This document shows, piece by piece, positions 34,437-44,500 of a stretch of DNA of 64,000 nucleotides. The stretch lies in contig JABJGO010000040.1 in assembly GCA_018662225.1 (NCBI GenBank), forward strand, positions 1 through 64,000, in the 5' to 3' direction. The notes beneath the pieces were generated by a model, which saw only the letters and a program-made list of their open reading frames with translations, did not search any database and was not told the origin of the DNA. Source of the DNA: Rhodospirillales bacterium. Lineage in GTDB: Bacteria > Pseudomonadota > Alphaproteobacteria > Rhodospirillales > Casp-alpha2. Both the position numbers and the translations under genes were made by a program. Every line of letters begins with the position of its first letter. The stretch's first letter is position 1.

Positions 34437-35630
34437 ATGCAAAAACTCATTGTTGGTATCGTTATCGGCGCTGTGGTCGGCATACTGTTCGGTGCATCAG
34501 TTGTTGCACCGCGCCTGATTCCGAATGAATTGGAAGCGGGGCCCCAACGCACCCTCGATTCAGAAACCGTGGATGACACGGTCATTCCGCCCGAAGGCAA
34601 TATAGTAGAAACAGTGCCCGTCACTGAACTATCCAACACTGCGGCACCCTCGGGCGATGACGGCGGCGGCTTGAATTGGGAACTGGCCAGTGCATTTCCA
34701 TCTGATATGCCCTTGTTTGGTGATCTGCCACGCCGGTTGGAAAAGCAAATCGAAACCCTGTCGGGTGGTGCCAGTACAGTACGATTTCATGAACCCGACA
34801 CCCTGGCGCCCGCATCAGAACTAATGGAAGCTGTACGATCAGGCGCCGTAGATGTGGCTTATACCGCGCCGGTCCTGTCCGTTGATCAAATTCCGGCCCT
34901 TGGACTTTTCGGCGGCGCACCATTCGGACCGACACCCACAGAACTTCTAGCTTGGCTTTACGCCGGTGGCGGGATGGAAGAGCTAAACAGCATTTATCAT
35001 AACCGGGATCTACACGCCCTACCCTGTGGATTATTAGGCGCAGCGTCTGCGGGCTGGTCCAATAAAAAGATAACATCCCCTGAGGATTTTGCGGGGCTTC
35101 GCATGCGTATTGATGGCCCGGGCGCGGCCATCGTAAGCAAACTGGGTGCTGAACCCGTGACCATGCTACCGGGTAGAGTTGCACAAGCGCTCAAAGATGG
35201 CGAGATCGATGCGGCAGAGCTGTCTTTACCGTCCGTTGATCTTGGGTTCGAACTCCACCGGGTAGCAGACTACTACTACTTCCCCGGATGGCATCATCGC
35301 TCAACATTGTTGGTGTTAATGATGCGGCTGGAAACCTGGCAATCATTGACAGCTAATCACCAGGGGTACCTGGAAATCGCCTGTGGCGACAACACGCGCC
35401 AAGGCCTGGCTGATGGAGAAGCAACGCAGTTGGACGCTCTGAAACGAATTACCAGCGCAGGCGTTGATGTTCTGAGACTACCAGATAACGTTCTGAAAAG
35501 CCTTGCCCACGCATGGCGCGTGACCGCACAAGAATATAGCCGAGAGGATGAAGAATTTGCCCAAACTTGGCGGTCGTTATACACATTCCAACGCGATTTT
35601 GGTATCTGGTACGACCTGAATCAATTATGA
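34437..35630 (+). CDS. Orphan TRAP-type (DctP-like) substrate-binding protein, membrane-anchored
   Basis: 397 residues. An N-terminal hydrophobic segment (about 4-22) followed by a long acidic, proline-containing linker to residue 80 looks like an uncleaved anchor or long leader. The binding-protein core follows (LNWELASAFP, then AGWSNKKITSPEDFAGLRMR), whose arginine (within about 205-225) is the usual carboxylate-binding site in DctP proteins. No TRAP permease genes are nearby, so it may serve a distant system or act as a sensor. It is divergent from mlaC. Confidence 0.72.
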   Translation: MQKLIVGIVIGAVVGILFGASVVAPRLIPNELEAGPQRTLDSETVDDTVIPPEGNIVETVPVTELSNTAAPSGDDGGGLNWELASAFPSDMPLFGDLPRRLEKQIETLSGGASTVRFHEPDTLAPASELMEAVRSGAVDVAYTAPVLSVDQIPALGLFGGAPFGPTPTELLAWLYAGGGMEELNSIYHNRDLHALPCGLLGAASAGWSNKKITSPEDFAGLRMRIDGPGAAIVSKLGAEPVTMLPGRVAQALKDGEIDAAELSLPSVDLGFELHRVADYYYFPGWHHRSTLLVLMMRLETWQSLTANHQGYLEIACGDNTRQGLADGEATQLDALKRITSAGVDVLRLPDNVLKSLAHAWRVTAQEYSREDEEFAQTWRSLYTFQRDFGIWYDLNQL

Positions 35631-35730
35631 GATGATCATCGTAACGCGTTTTGAATGGTTGAATATCTGCAAATTGACGCTAATAATGCCGCTGAGGCCA
35701 AAGAATTTTAGTTCAACAAGGTGAGACTCT

Positions 35731-36120
35731 ATGAAAAAAGTACTGATTTCCTCCATCGCTGTTGCCGCCGTTGCTATTATGAGCGCGGTATCTGCACCTG
35801 CTTATGCTGATGTGGCAAAAGGCGAAAAAATCTTCAAAAAATGCAAGGCATGCCATACTGTCGAAAGTGGTGGCGCAAACGGAATGGGGCCGAACCTTTT
35901 CGGTATCGTGGGCCGTGCTGCGGCAACCGCTGATGGCTTCAAATATTCCGATGCCATGAGCGAAGCTGCTGCTGGTGGTCTAGTCTGGGACGAAGAAAAC
36001 CTGGATGGGTTTCTGAAAAAACCAAAGAAGTTTATGAAGAAAACCAAAATGTCTTTCGGTGGGATCAAAAAAGACGGCAAACGGGCTGACTTGATCGAGT
36101 ACCTGGGCACATTGAATTAA
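35731..36120 (+). CDS. Class I cytochrome c (c550/c2-like)
   Basis: 129 residues. A signal peptide (1 to about 26, ending PAYA) directs it to the periplasm. Haem binds at CKACH (38-42), and the axial methionine is probably Met107 in [11 protein letters not shown]. The [10 protein letters not shown] loop at 54-62 is typical of mitochondrial-type cytochrome c. It would carry electrons between the bc1 complex or dehydrogenases and a terminal oxidase, and could receive them from the sulfite dehydrogenase. AAGGTGAG precedes the ATG, and a strong terminator follows 22 bp after the stop. Confidence 0.92.
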   Translation: MKKVLISSIAVAAVAIMSAVSAPAYADVAKGEKIFKKCKACHTVESGGANGMGPNLFGIVGRAAATADGFKYSDAMSEAAAGGLVWDEENLDGFLKKPKKFMKKTKMSFGGIKKDGKRADLIEYLGTLN

Positions 36121-36142
36121 GTAGCTGCTCTATAAATTCAAA

Positions 36143-36174
36143 AACGCCGCGCTGAGCAATCAGGGCGGCGTTTT
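36143..36174 (+). terminator. Rho-independent terminator after the cytochrome c gene
   Basis: AACGCCGC (36143-36150) pairs perfectly with GCGGCGTT (36165-36172) around a 14-nt loop and runs into a short T-tract (36171-36174). It separates the cytochrome c gene from apt. Confidence 0.85.
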
Positions 36175-36211
36175 AGTGAAGACTTCAATTCGAATACGGA
36201 CACATTCCCCG

Positions 36212-36730
36212 ATGGACCTTAAAGATCATATCCGCGCCATTCCGGACTTCCCCATCCCCGGCATCCTGTTTTATGACATTTCCACCCTGCTGGCCCATGC
36301 CGAGGCCTGGAAAGTTGCCGTTGATCGGCTGGCCGAACATGTATCGAAGCACAAACCGGATGTGCTGGTTGGTATCGAATCGCGCGGGTTCCTTGTTGCG
36401 GCACCATTGGCCCTGAAACTGGGTATCGGTTTTGCGATGGTACGCAAGAAAGGCAAGCTACCGGGATCCACCATCAGTTTTGAGTATGAGCTGGAATACG
36501 GCACGGATATTATTGAAATTCAGGATGACGCTGTAAAACCGGGTGACCGGGTGGTTGTACTGGATGATCTGTTGGCAACAGGCGGCACAATGGGTGCGTC
36601 GCTGGATTTACTGGACAGTGCCGGGGCGGACGTTGTGGGCACAGCGTGCATCATCGAATTAAATTTCCTGAATGGACGAGAAAAATTAAATGGTGTTCCG
36701 TTCCACTCCCTAATCTCTTACGATGACTAA
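36212..36730 (+). CDS. apt: Adenine phosphoribosyltransferase
   Basis: Salvages adenine with PRPP to AMP. The 172 residues run from the ATG at 36212 ([18 protein letters not shown]); the longer frame opens at a GTG inside the terminator tail and is unlikely. The PRPP-binding motif [17 protein letters not shown] lies at about 116-132, and [13 protein letters not shown] at about 54-66 is the adenine-side loop. It is cytoplasmic and full length. An MFS gene follows 105 bp downstream on the same strand. Confidence 0.93.
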   Translation: MDLKDHIRAIPDFPIPGILFYDISTLLAHAEAWKVAVDRLAEHVSKHKPDVLVGIESRGFLVAAPLALKLGIGFAMVRKKGKLPGSTISFEYELEYGTDIIEIQDDAVKPGDRVVVLDDLLATGGTMGASLDLLDSAGADVVGTACIIELNFLNGREKLNGVPFHSLISYDD

Positions 36731-36835
36731 TATTACCGAGTAGAGACTCGGCATAATTGGGCTCTCTACAGGAGTGCCCAGCAACCGTTCGATTTGGACC
36801 AGCCCTTCCAGCTTTCGGTATAGCGTACATTCATC

Positions 36836-38068
36836 ATGATCCATTTGTTCAGCTACCTGCAATTTGCCATCAATAACCTCAGATTTCTGGGCTTCGGGTT
36901 CGTCATGGTGATGGCCTCCAGTTTCGGGCAAACCTACTTCATTGGCATTTTTGGTCCGGCCATACGGATGGAATTCGACCTGACCTACACGTCGTGGGGT
37001 GGCATTTATATGGTCGGGACATTGGCCAGTGCTCTGCTGTTGCCCTGGACCGGCCAGTTAATTGATCGGGTCACCCTGCCCCGCTATACCGCCTGTGTTA
37101 TTCTGGCGCTGGCGGGTGCCTGCGTATTTATGGCATGGGTGCCGTCCGCCACATTATTGATCGTGGCTATATTTCTGTTGCGCCAGACCGGTCAGGGCCT
37201 CATGAGCCTCACCGGGTCAACGGCAATGGCTCGATATTTTCCCAAAGATCGGGGCAAGGCTGTTGGCCTGTCGTCTATCGGGTTTTCCATCGGCGAATCC
37301 ATCCTGCCCGTTCTCATGGTTCTGGCCATATCGATTGTTGGTTGGCGGACCACCTATAGCGGTGTGGCACTGGCAACGGTGGTCATCGTCCTGCCCGTCG
37401 CCATGTGGTTGCTGAAAGGGCACCACATCAGGCATCAGGCCCTTCAGGACCAGTTGGATAAAGAACAGCTGGAGACCGATGCATCGTCCTGGTCCCGGCG
37501 CGAGGTTCTCGGGGATTACCGGTATTACTTGCTAATGCCAGCCGTGCTGGCACCATCGTTCGTTGGCACCGCGCTATTCTTTCATCATTTGTCGCTGGCA
37601 GAATTAAAGGGCTGGGACGCCACGTGGTTTACAGGCAGCTATTGGGTCTACGGCACAGGCACCATCATTTCCATGCTGCTGTCCGGCCCCCTCATCGACC
37701 GGTTGACGGCCGTGCGGGTCTTACCAGCCTTTCTGATGCCCATGGTAGCCGGATTGATCCTGGTATGGGCCTTTGACGACGCTTGGTGGGCTTGGCCCTA
37801 CCTGTTCCTGTTCGGCCTCAGTTCCGGACTCGCCTTTACCGGGCTGACCACATTGTGGGCTGAGATCTATGGCGTGAAAAACCTGGGTGCCATCAAGTCG
37901 TTGTTCTATGCCATCTCGGTCTTCGCCTCAGCGCTGGGGCCTGTGACCATGGGCTTCATGATGGATCAGGGAATTCCTATTGAAAACATCTGCTTGATGT
38001 TCGCCAGCTATATGGTGGCCGCAAGTGGATTGCTGTGGATCGCTTTAAAAGCTTATCGGGAGGGATAA
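36836..38068 (+). CDS. Major facilitator superfamily transporter
   Basis: 410 residues with about twelve membrane helices. MFS landmarks include TGQLIDRVTLPRYTA (after helix 2) and SGPLIDRLTAVRVLP (after helix 8). The acidic loop near 200-215 (QLDKEQLETDASS) divides the halves. It resembles monocarboxylate/oxalate-formate-type porters more than drug exporters, but only loosely. There is no operon partner; mutY is convergent 22 bp downstream. Confidence 0.82.
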   Translation: MIHLFSYLQFAINNLRFLGFGFVMVMASSFGQTYFIGIFGPAIRMEFDLTYTSWGGIYMVGTLASALLLPWTGQLIDRVTLPRYTACVILALAGACVFMAWVPSATLLIVAIFLLRQTGQGLMSLTGSTAMARYFPKDRGKAVGLSSIGFSIGESILPVLMVLAISIVGWRTTYSGVALATVVIVLPVAMWLLKGHHIRHQALQDQLDKEQLETDASSWSRREVLGDYRYYLLMPAVLAPSFVGTALFFHHLSLAELKGWDATWFTGSYWVYGTGTIISMLLSGPLIDRLTAVRVLPAFLMPMVAGLILVWAFDDAWWAWPYLFLFGLSSGLAFTGLTTLWAEIYGVKNLGAIKSLFYAISVFASALGPVTMGFMMDQGIPIENICLMFASYMVAASGLLWIALKAYREG

Positions 38069-38090
38069 ATGGAACGCCTGGAAACGGTTT

Positions 38091-39131
38091 CTAAAGGGGA
38101 ATGACGGCAACGACTTTCTTCATAACGGTCGGCAGGGCATGGCTGCCCAGGTCGGATGGGTGAACCCATACGCCATTGTCCAAATTACGGCTCTCGCCGG
38201 TCTGCCCTGTCCACACCTGAAGCCGAAGATGGAAATGGGTGAAGGTGTGAGCGACCTCACCATCCAGAGCGTGCCATACAGTTGTGGGTAGCGGTGCCTG
38301 TCCGGCGACCGTGGCATCATCTTCCTGAGCCTCCAGCCAGTCGGTTGACGGGAATTCCATCATCCCGCCCAACAACCCTTTTTCCGCGCGGCGACGCAAA
38401 TGCACCCGGCCATCACCGTCCGTTAGCCAAAAAACCACACCGTATCGTGTGGGCCGTTCTTTCTTGGCGGCCTTTCGCGGGAACAAAGCTGGATCGTCCT
38501 GTTTTGTGGCGCGGCACTCAGATACCCAAGGACACCGGTCGCATTTAGGATTCTTGGGCGTGCAGATACCGGCACCCAGATCCATCATAGCCTGGGCGAA
38601 ATCACCAGCCCGCCCTGGTGGTGCCAATTCTGACACGCGGACCTTCACCCGCTGTTTACCCGCCGGCATTTTATCGTCCATGGCATCAAGCCGGGATATG
38701 ACACGGATGATATTGCCATCCACCGGGGCTGTATCCTGACCAAATGCGATAGCGGCAATGGCCGCAGCGGTATAATCCCCGATACCGGGTAAGGTGATCA
38801 AACCGTCCTCAGTATCCGGAAAACGCCCGCCGTGGTCGCCTACCACCTTTTGCGCACAAGCGTGCAGGTTACGGGCTCTGGCGTAGTACCCCAATCCCTG
38901 CCACTCATGCAGCACATCATCCAGTGAGGCGGCGGCCAGCGCCAGAACATCGGGCCAGCGCTCAAGAAATTTCTGATACCGGGGTTTTACCGTTGCGACG
39001 GTGGTTTGCTGGAGCAGCACCTCAGATAACCACACGCGGTAGGGATCAGGGTTGTCGGACCGCCACGGCAAGGTCCGACGCTCGCGACCATACCAATCCA
39101 GTAACTGTAATGCTGTTGCTTGCTCTGCCAT
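38091..39131 (-). CDS. mutY: A/G-specific adenine glycosylase MutY
   Basis: Removes adenine mispaired with 8-oxoguanine. 346 residues from the ATG at 39131 (MAEQATALQLLDWYG); the longer frame to 39179 adds residues unlike the family. Catalytic Glu37 is in SEVLLQQT and Asp138 in VDGNIIRV. The helix-hairpin-helix is LPGIGDYTAAAIA (114-126). The 4Fe-4S cluster is Cys190-x6-Cys197-x2-Cys200-x5-Cys206. A C-terminal NUDIX-like domain recognises 8-oxoG. It is divergent from dciA with only 22 bp between the starts. Confidence 0.95.
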   Translation of the reverse strand: MAEQATALQLLDWYGRERRTLPWRSDNPDPYRVWLSEVLLQQTTVATVKPRYQKFLERWPDVLALAAASLDDVLHEWQGLGYYARARNLHACAQKVVGDHGGRFPDTEDGLITLPGIGDYTAAAIAAIAFGQDTAPVDGNIIRVISRLDAMDDKMPAGKQRVKVRVSELAPPGRAGDFAQAMMDLGAGICTPKNPKCDRCPWVSECRATKQDDPALFPRKAAKKERPTRYGVVFWLTDGDGRVHLRRRAEKGLLGGMMEFPSTDWLEAQEDDATVAGQAPLPTTVWHALDGEVAHTFTHFHLRLQVWTGQTGESRNLDNGVWVHPSDLGSHALPTVMKKVVAVIPL

Positions 39132-39153
39132 GTGGCTAACCGTACCATTGTGT

Positions 39154-39684
39154 ATGAGCCAGAAAAACCCGAACATCACTTATGCTGACAAGAAGTTACC
39201 GCCCAAACGTGGCGGCACGGCCCGCCTTGTGGGTCAGCAGGTCGGTGGCCTGACCAAACGCGCTTACGGGCGCCGCGGGTTTTCGTCCGGCGAACTCATC
39301 GCCGAATGGGCACGGGTTGTGGGCGATAATCTGGCTGCCCTGTCATCGCCTGAACGCATTACCTATCCCCGTAACAAGCGGTCCGGCGGCACGCTTCACC
39401 TGCGGGTGGCATCGGGGTCCATTGCGGTGGAACTTCAACATCTGGAACCTGTACTACTGGAGCGCATCAACGGGTATTTTGGCTATAACGCCGTGCAAGG
39501 CGTGCGATTGACGCAAGCCCCACTGCCCGATATGCCGAAACAGGCCAAGATCGAAAAACAACCACTGGACCCGGAAAAAGTGGCCGAAATTACAGCGCTT
39601 CTGACGGACGTAGACGACGACGATCTACGCCGTTCGCTGGAAGAACTGGCGCACGCCATCGCACGGCGCGAGGACAAGGCCTAG
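39154..39684 (+). CDS. dciA: DciA-like protein (DUF721), helicase loader/regulator
   Basis: 176 residues from the ATG at 39154 (MSQKNPNITYADKKLPPK). The DUF721 core (about 30-115) contains IAEWARVVGDNLAALSSPER, followed by LHLRVASGSIAVELQHLEP. DciA proteins help load or regulate the replicative helicase DnaB in bacteria lacking DnaC. The place between mutY and the dsbA-smc block is the usual alphaproteobacterial one. The acidic C-terminal tail (about 150-176) is probably flexible. The stop overlaps the convergent agmatinase-like gene by four bases. Confidence 0.85.
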   Translation: MSQKNPNITYADKKLPPKRGGTARLVGQQVGGLTKRAYGRRGFSSGELIAEWARVVGDNLAALSSPERITYPRNKRSGGTLHLRVASGSIAVELQHLEPVLLERINGYFGYNAVQGVRLTQAPLPDMPKQAKIEKQPLDPEKVAEITALLTDVDDDDLRRSLEELAHAIARREDKA

Positions 39685-40649
39685 TCGTAATACCCGGCCT
39701 GAACCGTTTTGCCGATGAAATTCACCGCCATGCGGCCAGCCGTAATCGCTGTAACATCACCCAGATCATATTTAGGGGCGATTTCGTTTAAATCCATACC
39801 CACAAGTCGCCCCTTACCGATAAGCCCATGGATCAGTGTGCGGGCCTGATGGAACCATAACCCGCCCGGCGTGCGCGCCATAACAGCGGGGGCAATAGCC
39901 GGGTCCATGCCATCCAGATCAATAGTCAGATAGTAATGCCCGCCATCCGGGATCCGGTCCAGAACCGACTGCATGCCATTGTCGTGAATATCATAAGCCG
40001 TGATGATGTTTGAGCCATACGCGCGGGCGGCTTTGACTTCTTCTTCGCGTGCACTGCCCGATGCCCGAATGCCCAGTTGATAAATCTGGTCAATATGACC
40101 CATTTCTGACGCCCGTCGGATGGGGCTGGAATAGCCTTCTTCAACGCCATTCACATCATTGCGCCAATCAATGTGTGCATCAATTTGGACCAGTGTGATG
40201 GTCTCGCCCAACACGTCCAGCGCCCGCATGACCGGAATCGGCACACCGTGATCGCCACCAAACGTAATCAGGCTGGCACCTGTACTGAAAACCTTTCGCG
40301 CCGCCTCTTCGGCTCGCTGGTAATGGTGGGAGAGCTCACGCGCATCCGCCCGTACATCACCCACATCCACAACCTTGATATCGCGGCCATTCAGCAGCGT
40401 GCTATCGATATCGAAATCCCAATGCTTGCTACCCATGATAAGCTGATCCGATGCCTGACGAATGGCTGTAGGTGCATTGGTCTGATCGTTGGTGACTTCA
40501 TCAATATTGTAGGGATCTCCGTGTGGGATGCCCATGATTGCTATATCTGCGTCAAACGCATCCATATCCGTGCTCAGGGGGAAATCCATGAATGTCTGGA
40601 ACACGCGTCTAGGCGGTTTAGTGAGCGTTTTTTTGCTGGGTGCTGGCAT
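39681..40649 (-). CDS. Agmatinase/arginase (ureohydrolase) family protein
   Basis: 322 residues. Binuclear manganese ligands are all present: His134 in GGDHG, Asp157-x-His159-x-Asp161 (DAHID), and Asp244 and Asp246 in IDLDGMDP. It therefore probably hydrolyses a guanidino compound to urea plus an amine. Sequence style is of the SpeB branch rather than arginase, but relatives include guanidinobutyrase and guanidinopropionase, so the substrate is open. It interrupts the familiar mutY-dciA-dsbA-smc neighbourhood on the opposite strand. Confidence 0.87.
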   Translation of the reverse strand: MPAPSKKTLTKPPRRVFQTFMDFPLSTDMDAFDADIAIMGIPHGDPYNIDEVTNDQTNAPTAIRQASDQLIMGSKHWDFDIDSTLLNGRDIKVVDVGDVRADARELSHHYQRAEEAARKVFSTGASLITFGGDHGVPIPVMRALDVLGETITLVQIDAHIDWRNDVNGVEEGYSSPIRRASEMGHIDQIYQLGIRASGSAREEEVKAARAYGSNIITAYDIHDNGMQSVLDRIPDGGHYYLTIDLDGMDPAIAPAVMARTPGGLWFHQARTLIHGLIGKGRLVGMDLNEIAPKYDLGDVTAITAGRMAVNFIGKTVQAGYYD

Positions 40650-40799
40650 GATAAACTCCTGAAAAATGGGCCGCGCGCGTAGCTCGCCCTCTAATTGCCG
40701 TATTCTGTATCAACGATAAGGGTAGAAAAACCGGAATTGTGGAAAACATTGGCTCGACTCTGGGGCACTCCCGATTCTATAGTTCAATATGTTGTGGTT

Positions 40800-41447
40800 A
40801 TGGAGGCCAATTTGCGTCAATATATACAAAGTGTTGCGGTTGCTGTTAGTATGCTTTTTCTCGTTTCCGGGGCAGTTTTGCTCGGAAATAGTGAGGCACA
40901 CAGTGAAATACTGGATACAGCCACCGCTTTGGAAGAAAGATCACTGGGCGATCCGAACGCCCCATTGACGATTTATGAGTATTCGTCATTGGGTTGTCCG
41001 CATTGTAAGGCATTCCACAAAAACACCCTGCCCATGGTCATGGAGGAGTTTATTGATACCGGTAAAGTCCGCCTCGTCTATCGTGACTATCCACTTGGCA
41101 ATCGCGCCATGGCGGCGGCCATGATTGCACGCTGCGCACCACAGGAACGGTACTTTGGTATGCTTGAGCTTTTCTTTCAAAAGCAATCCGACTGGAGCCA
41201 GTCAGAGGATGCCATCGGTGCCCTGACAGCGGTGGCAAAGTTTGGCGGCCTGTCTTCGGATGATGTGATGGCGTGCTTGCAGGATCAGGACTTACTGAAC
41301 GGCATCCGCACCCGCGCCGAAGCGGGTAGTGACGAATTTGGCATCGAGGCAACACCAACGTTCATCATTGGTGACACCGGTGAAAAAATTGAAGGGGCCA
41401 TGGGGCCTGATGAGTTCCGCAAGGTTCTGAACGACGCACTAAATTAA
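40800..41447 (+). CDS. DsbA-family thioredoxin-fold protein
   Basis: 215 residues from the ATG at 40800; a TTG-started extension to 40695 is less likely because the signal segment (about 10-30) would be far from the start. The redox centre CPHC lies at 66-69 after YSSLG, and the cis-proline loop is ATPTFIIG near 185. The fold and place next to smc match the exported DsbA/DSBA-like thioredoxins of alphaproteobacteria, which oxidise or isomerise periplasmic disulfides. Confidence 0.87.
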   Translation: MEANLRQYIQSVAVAVSMLFLVSGAVLLGNSEAHSEILDTATALEERSLGDPNAPLTIYEYSSLGCPHCKAFHKNTLPMVMEEFIDTGKVRLVYRDYPLGNRAMAAAMIARCAPQERYFGMLELFFQKQSDWSQSEDAIGALTAVAKFGGLSSDDVMACLQDQDLLNGIRTRAEAGSDEFGIEATPTFIIGDTGEKIEGAMGPDEFRKVLNDALN

Positions 41448-41501
41448 TAATCATGTGGACCAGCATACGACGCTGGCGAACATAAATGGGGTTCAACTGA
41501 G

Positions 41502-44500
41502 TTGCTACAATTTACAAAACTAAAATTATCGGGCTTTAAGTCCTTTGTAGATAACACGGAAATGCCGGTTGAACCCGGCATGACCGGCGTTGTGGGCCCC
41601 AACGGTTGTGGTAAATCCAATCTGGTTGAAGCCCTGCGCTGGGTTATGGGCGAAACGTCGGCCAAGCAGATGCGCGGCAAGGAAATGGAAGATGTGATTT
41701 TTGGTGGCACCGCATCTCGCCCCAGTCGTAACATCGCCACGGTTGCACTTGCCCTTGATAACCGTGACCGCGTGGCACCAGCCCAGTTCAATGAGTTTTC
41801 CGACCTGGAAGTTACCCGTAAGATTGAACGGGACAAAGGTTCCACGTACCGCGTCAACGGTAAGGAAGTACGTGCCCGTGATGTGCAACTGCTGTTTGCC
41901 GATGCCGCATCGGGTGCGCGCTCGACAGCACTTGTCTCGCAAGGCCGTGTTAGCCAGATCATTTCTCAAAAACCCACGGATCGGCGTCATATTCTGGAAG
42001 AAGCAGCCGGTATCACCGGGCTGCATTCCCGCCGCCATGAAGCAGAGCTTCGCCTGCGTGCGGCTGAAACCAACATGGAGCGCCTGGATGATATTCTTGG
42101 CACACTGGAAACTCAGCTACAGGGTCTCAAAAAACAGGCCCGTCAGGCCAATCGCTACCGGAATCTAAGCGATCATATCCGCAAAGCGGAAGCCACCCTG
42201 TTCCATCTCAAATGGGTGCAGGCTGATACCGCCATGAACGAGTCCCGTGTTGTGCAGCAATCCGCCGAAGACACGGTCAATGAACTGACCCGCCGCACGG
42301 CGACGGCATCGCTGGAACAAACCAAAGCTGCCGCTGACCTGCCGGCGCTTCGTGAGGCTGAAGCAGCGGCGGCAGCTGAGCTGCAACGCCTGACCATCGC
42401 CCGCGATGGCCTGAGCGCCGAAGAAGCACGTATTCTGCGCGAACAGGAAGAATGCGGCGAACGCCTGACCCAGATTGCGCAGGATATCGAACGGGAACAA
42501 GAACGCTCCCATGATGCGGTCGAAGCCATCAAACGACTGGATGCGGAGAGCACCGAACTGGAAGAAAGCCGGACTGGCGAAGATGAAGCCGTCGCCGAGT
42601 CCGCTGAAACCCTGAAACTAGCCAACACCAACGTTCTGGAACTGGACGAAGAGCACACCCACCTGACCGAAGAATTGGCGGCTGCCGAAGCGCGCCGGGC
42701 CAGTCTGGAACGGGCCGCAGGTGATCTGCAATCGCGACTGCAACAGATTTTGCAGCGCATGGATGTGACCCAGGAACAACGTAGTGCGCTATTGGAAGAA
42801 TCAGGCGAAGCGCAGAACCTGACCGCGTCCGATACCGATGTTGCCGATGCTGAACGGGGATTGGAACAGGCACGCGAAGCCATCGATGCGGCCGAAGCTG
42901 CCCGTGAGGCTGCCAGTACCGAGGTCGAGGCCGCCCGCGCCGCCGAAGCCGAAGCCAGATCCAAACTCACCGGTTTTCAGGCTGAAGAAAAAGCCCTGTC
43001 CACCGTTCTGGAAAGCGAAGAGCCTGAAATGTTTCCGCCACTAATCGATGCGGTTAATGTGAAGTCCGGCTACGAGGGTGCTCTTGGTGCTGCCTTGGGT
43101 GATGATTTGTCGGCACCGGCAGATGAGCCGTCCGCCGTACACTGGCGGACGCTTGATGGCTATGATGATGCCGCCGCACTACCCGCTGGTGCTGAACGCT
43201 TGTCGGGAATGGTGAGCGGCCCCAAAGCCCTGACCCGAAGGTTGTCTCAAGTCGGTGTGGTTGCCGACGAAGACACCGGCCGTAAACTGCAAACCGACCT
43301 GAAACCGGGCCAGCGACTGGTTAGTTCCAGCGGTTGGCTGTGGCGTTGGGATGGCTTTACCGTCTCTCCCGATGCAGCAACCGGTGCCGCTATGCGCCTG
43401 GAGCAGCGCAACAGACTGGCGCAGGTCCGAACCGAGATTGAAACCGCCACCCGTGATGCAGAACGGGCCGGTGCCAACACCACAGAAGCTCGCACGCACG
43501 TGGAAGAGGCAACCGAGGCTCAACGCGCCGCACGCGGCACCTCGCACGAGGCTGAAAAGCGACTGGCCGTGGCGCGTGAACTTCAAGGGGCGCTTAAAGA
43601 AAAAGCGGCGGCTCGTTCATCCCGCGTAACCGCATTGGAAGAACAGATTGCGGCCCTCAACAACGACCAGAACGAAATCGCTGTTCGTGAAAAAGAAGCA
43701 CAGGAAGCCGTCGCCAGCATGCCGGCTATGGAAGACCAGCGCGGTCGCCTTGAAGCCGTCCGTCAGGACTTGACCGATCGCCGCACCCATCAGGCAGAAT
43801 GCCAAAGCCAGTATGCCGGTCATGCCCGGATCGCCGAAGAGCGTGAGCGCCGCATTGCCGATATCGTCCGCGAATTGGAATCATGGCAGAACCGCCAGAA
43901 AGGTGCCGCAGGCCAGATCGAGCAACTGGAAGCTCGCCTGGAAGCCCTGGGCGCCCAGCAGGAACGCTTGAAGAGCCTGCCATCAGAAATCGAGACCAAG
44001 CGTCTGGAACTGGCTGGTATGGTCGAAGGTGCTGAAAAGAAACGCCAGGGCATGGCCGATCAACTTGCAGCAAGTGAAAACCGGGTCAACGATTCGGCCA
44101 AGGTGTTGCGTGAGTTTGAAAGTGCGCTGGCCGATGCCCGTGAAGCGCGTGCGCGGGCCGAAGGTATCGTAGAGCAAAATCGCGTGACCATCGAGTCCAT
44201 TGCAGAACGGGTGTCGGAGAAACTGCAAACCACACCGCAAAACCTGGCTGAGCTGGCGGAAATTACCGAAGACACCAAATTGCCCGATATGGAATCCGCC
44301 GAACGCCGGGTCGAGCGTCTGACCAAAGAACGCGACACCATGGGACCGGTTAATCTTCGCGCGGAGCAGGAAGCCGAAGAACTGACCGAACAGATCGACA
44401 CCCTGAATTCCGAACGTGATGATCTGACTGAGGCCATTGGCAAGTTGCGCCGTGGCATTGCAGAGCTAAATCGTGAAGGTCGCCAACGGTTGCTGGAAGC

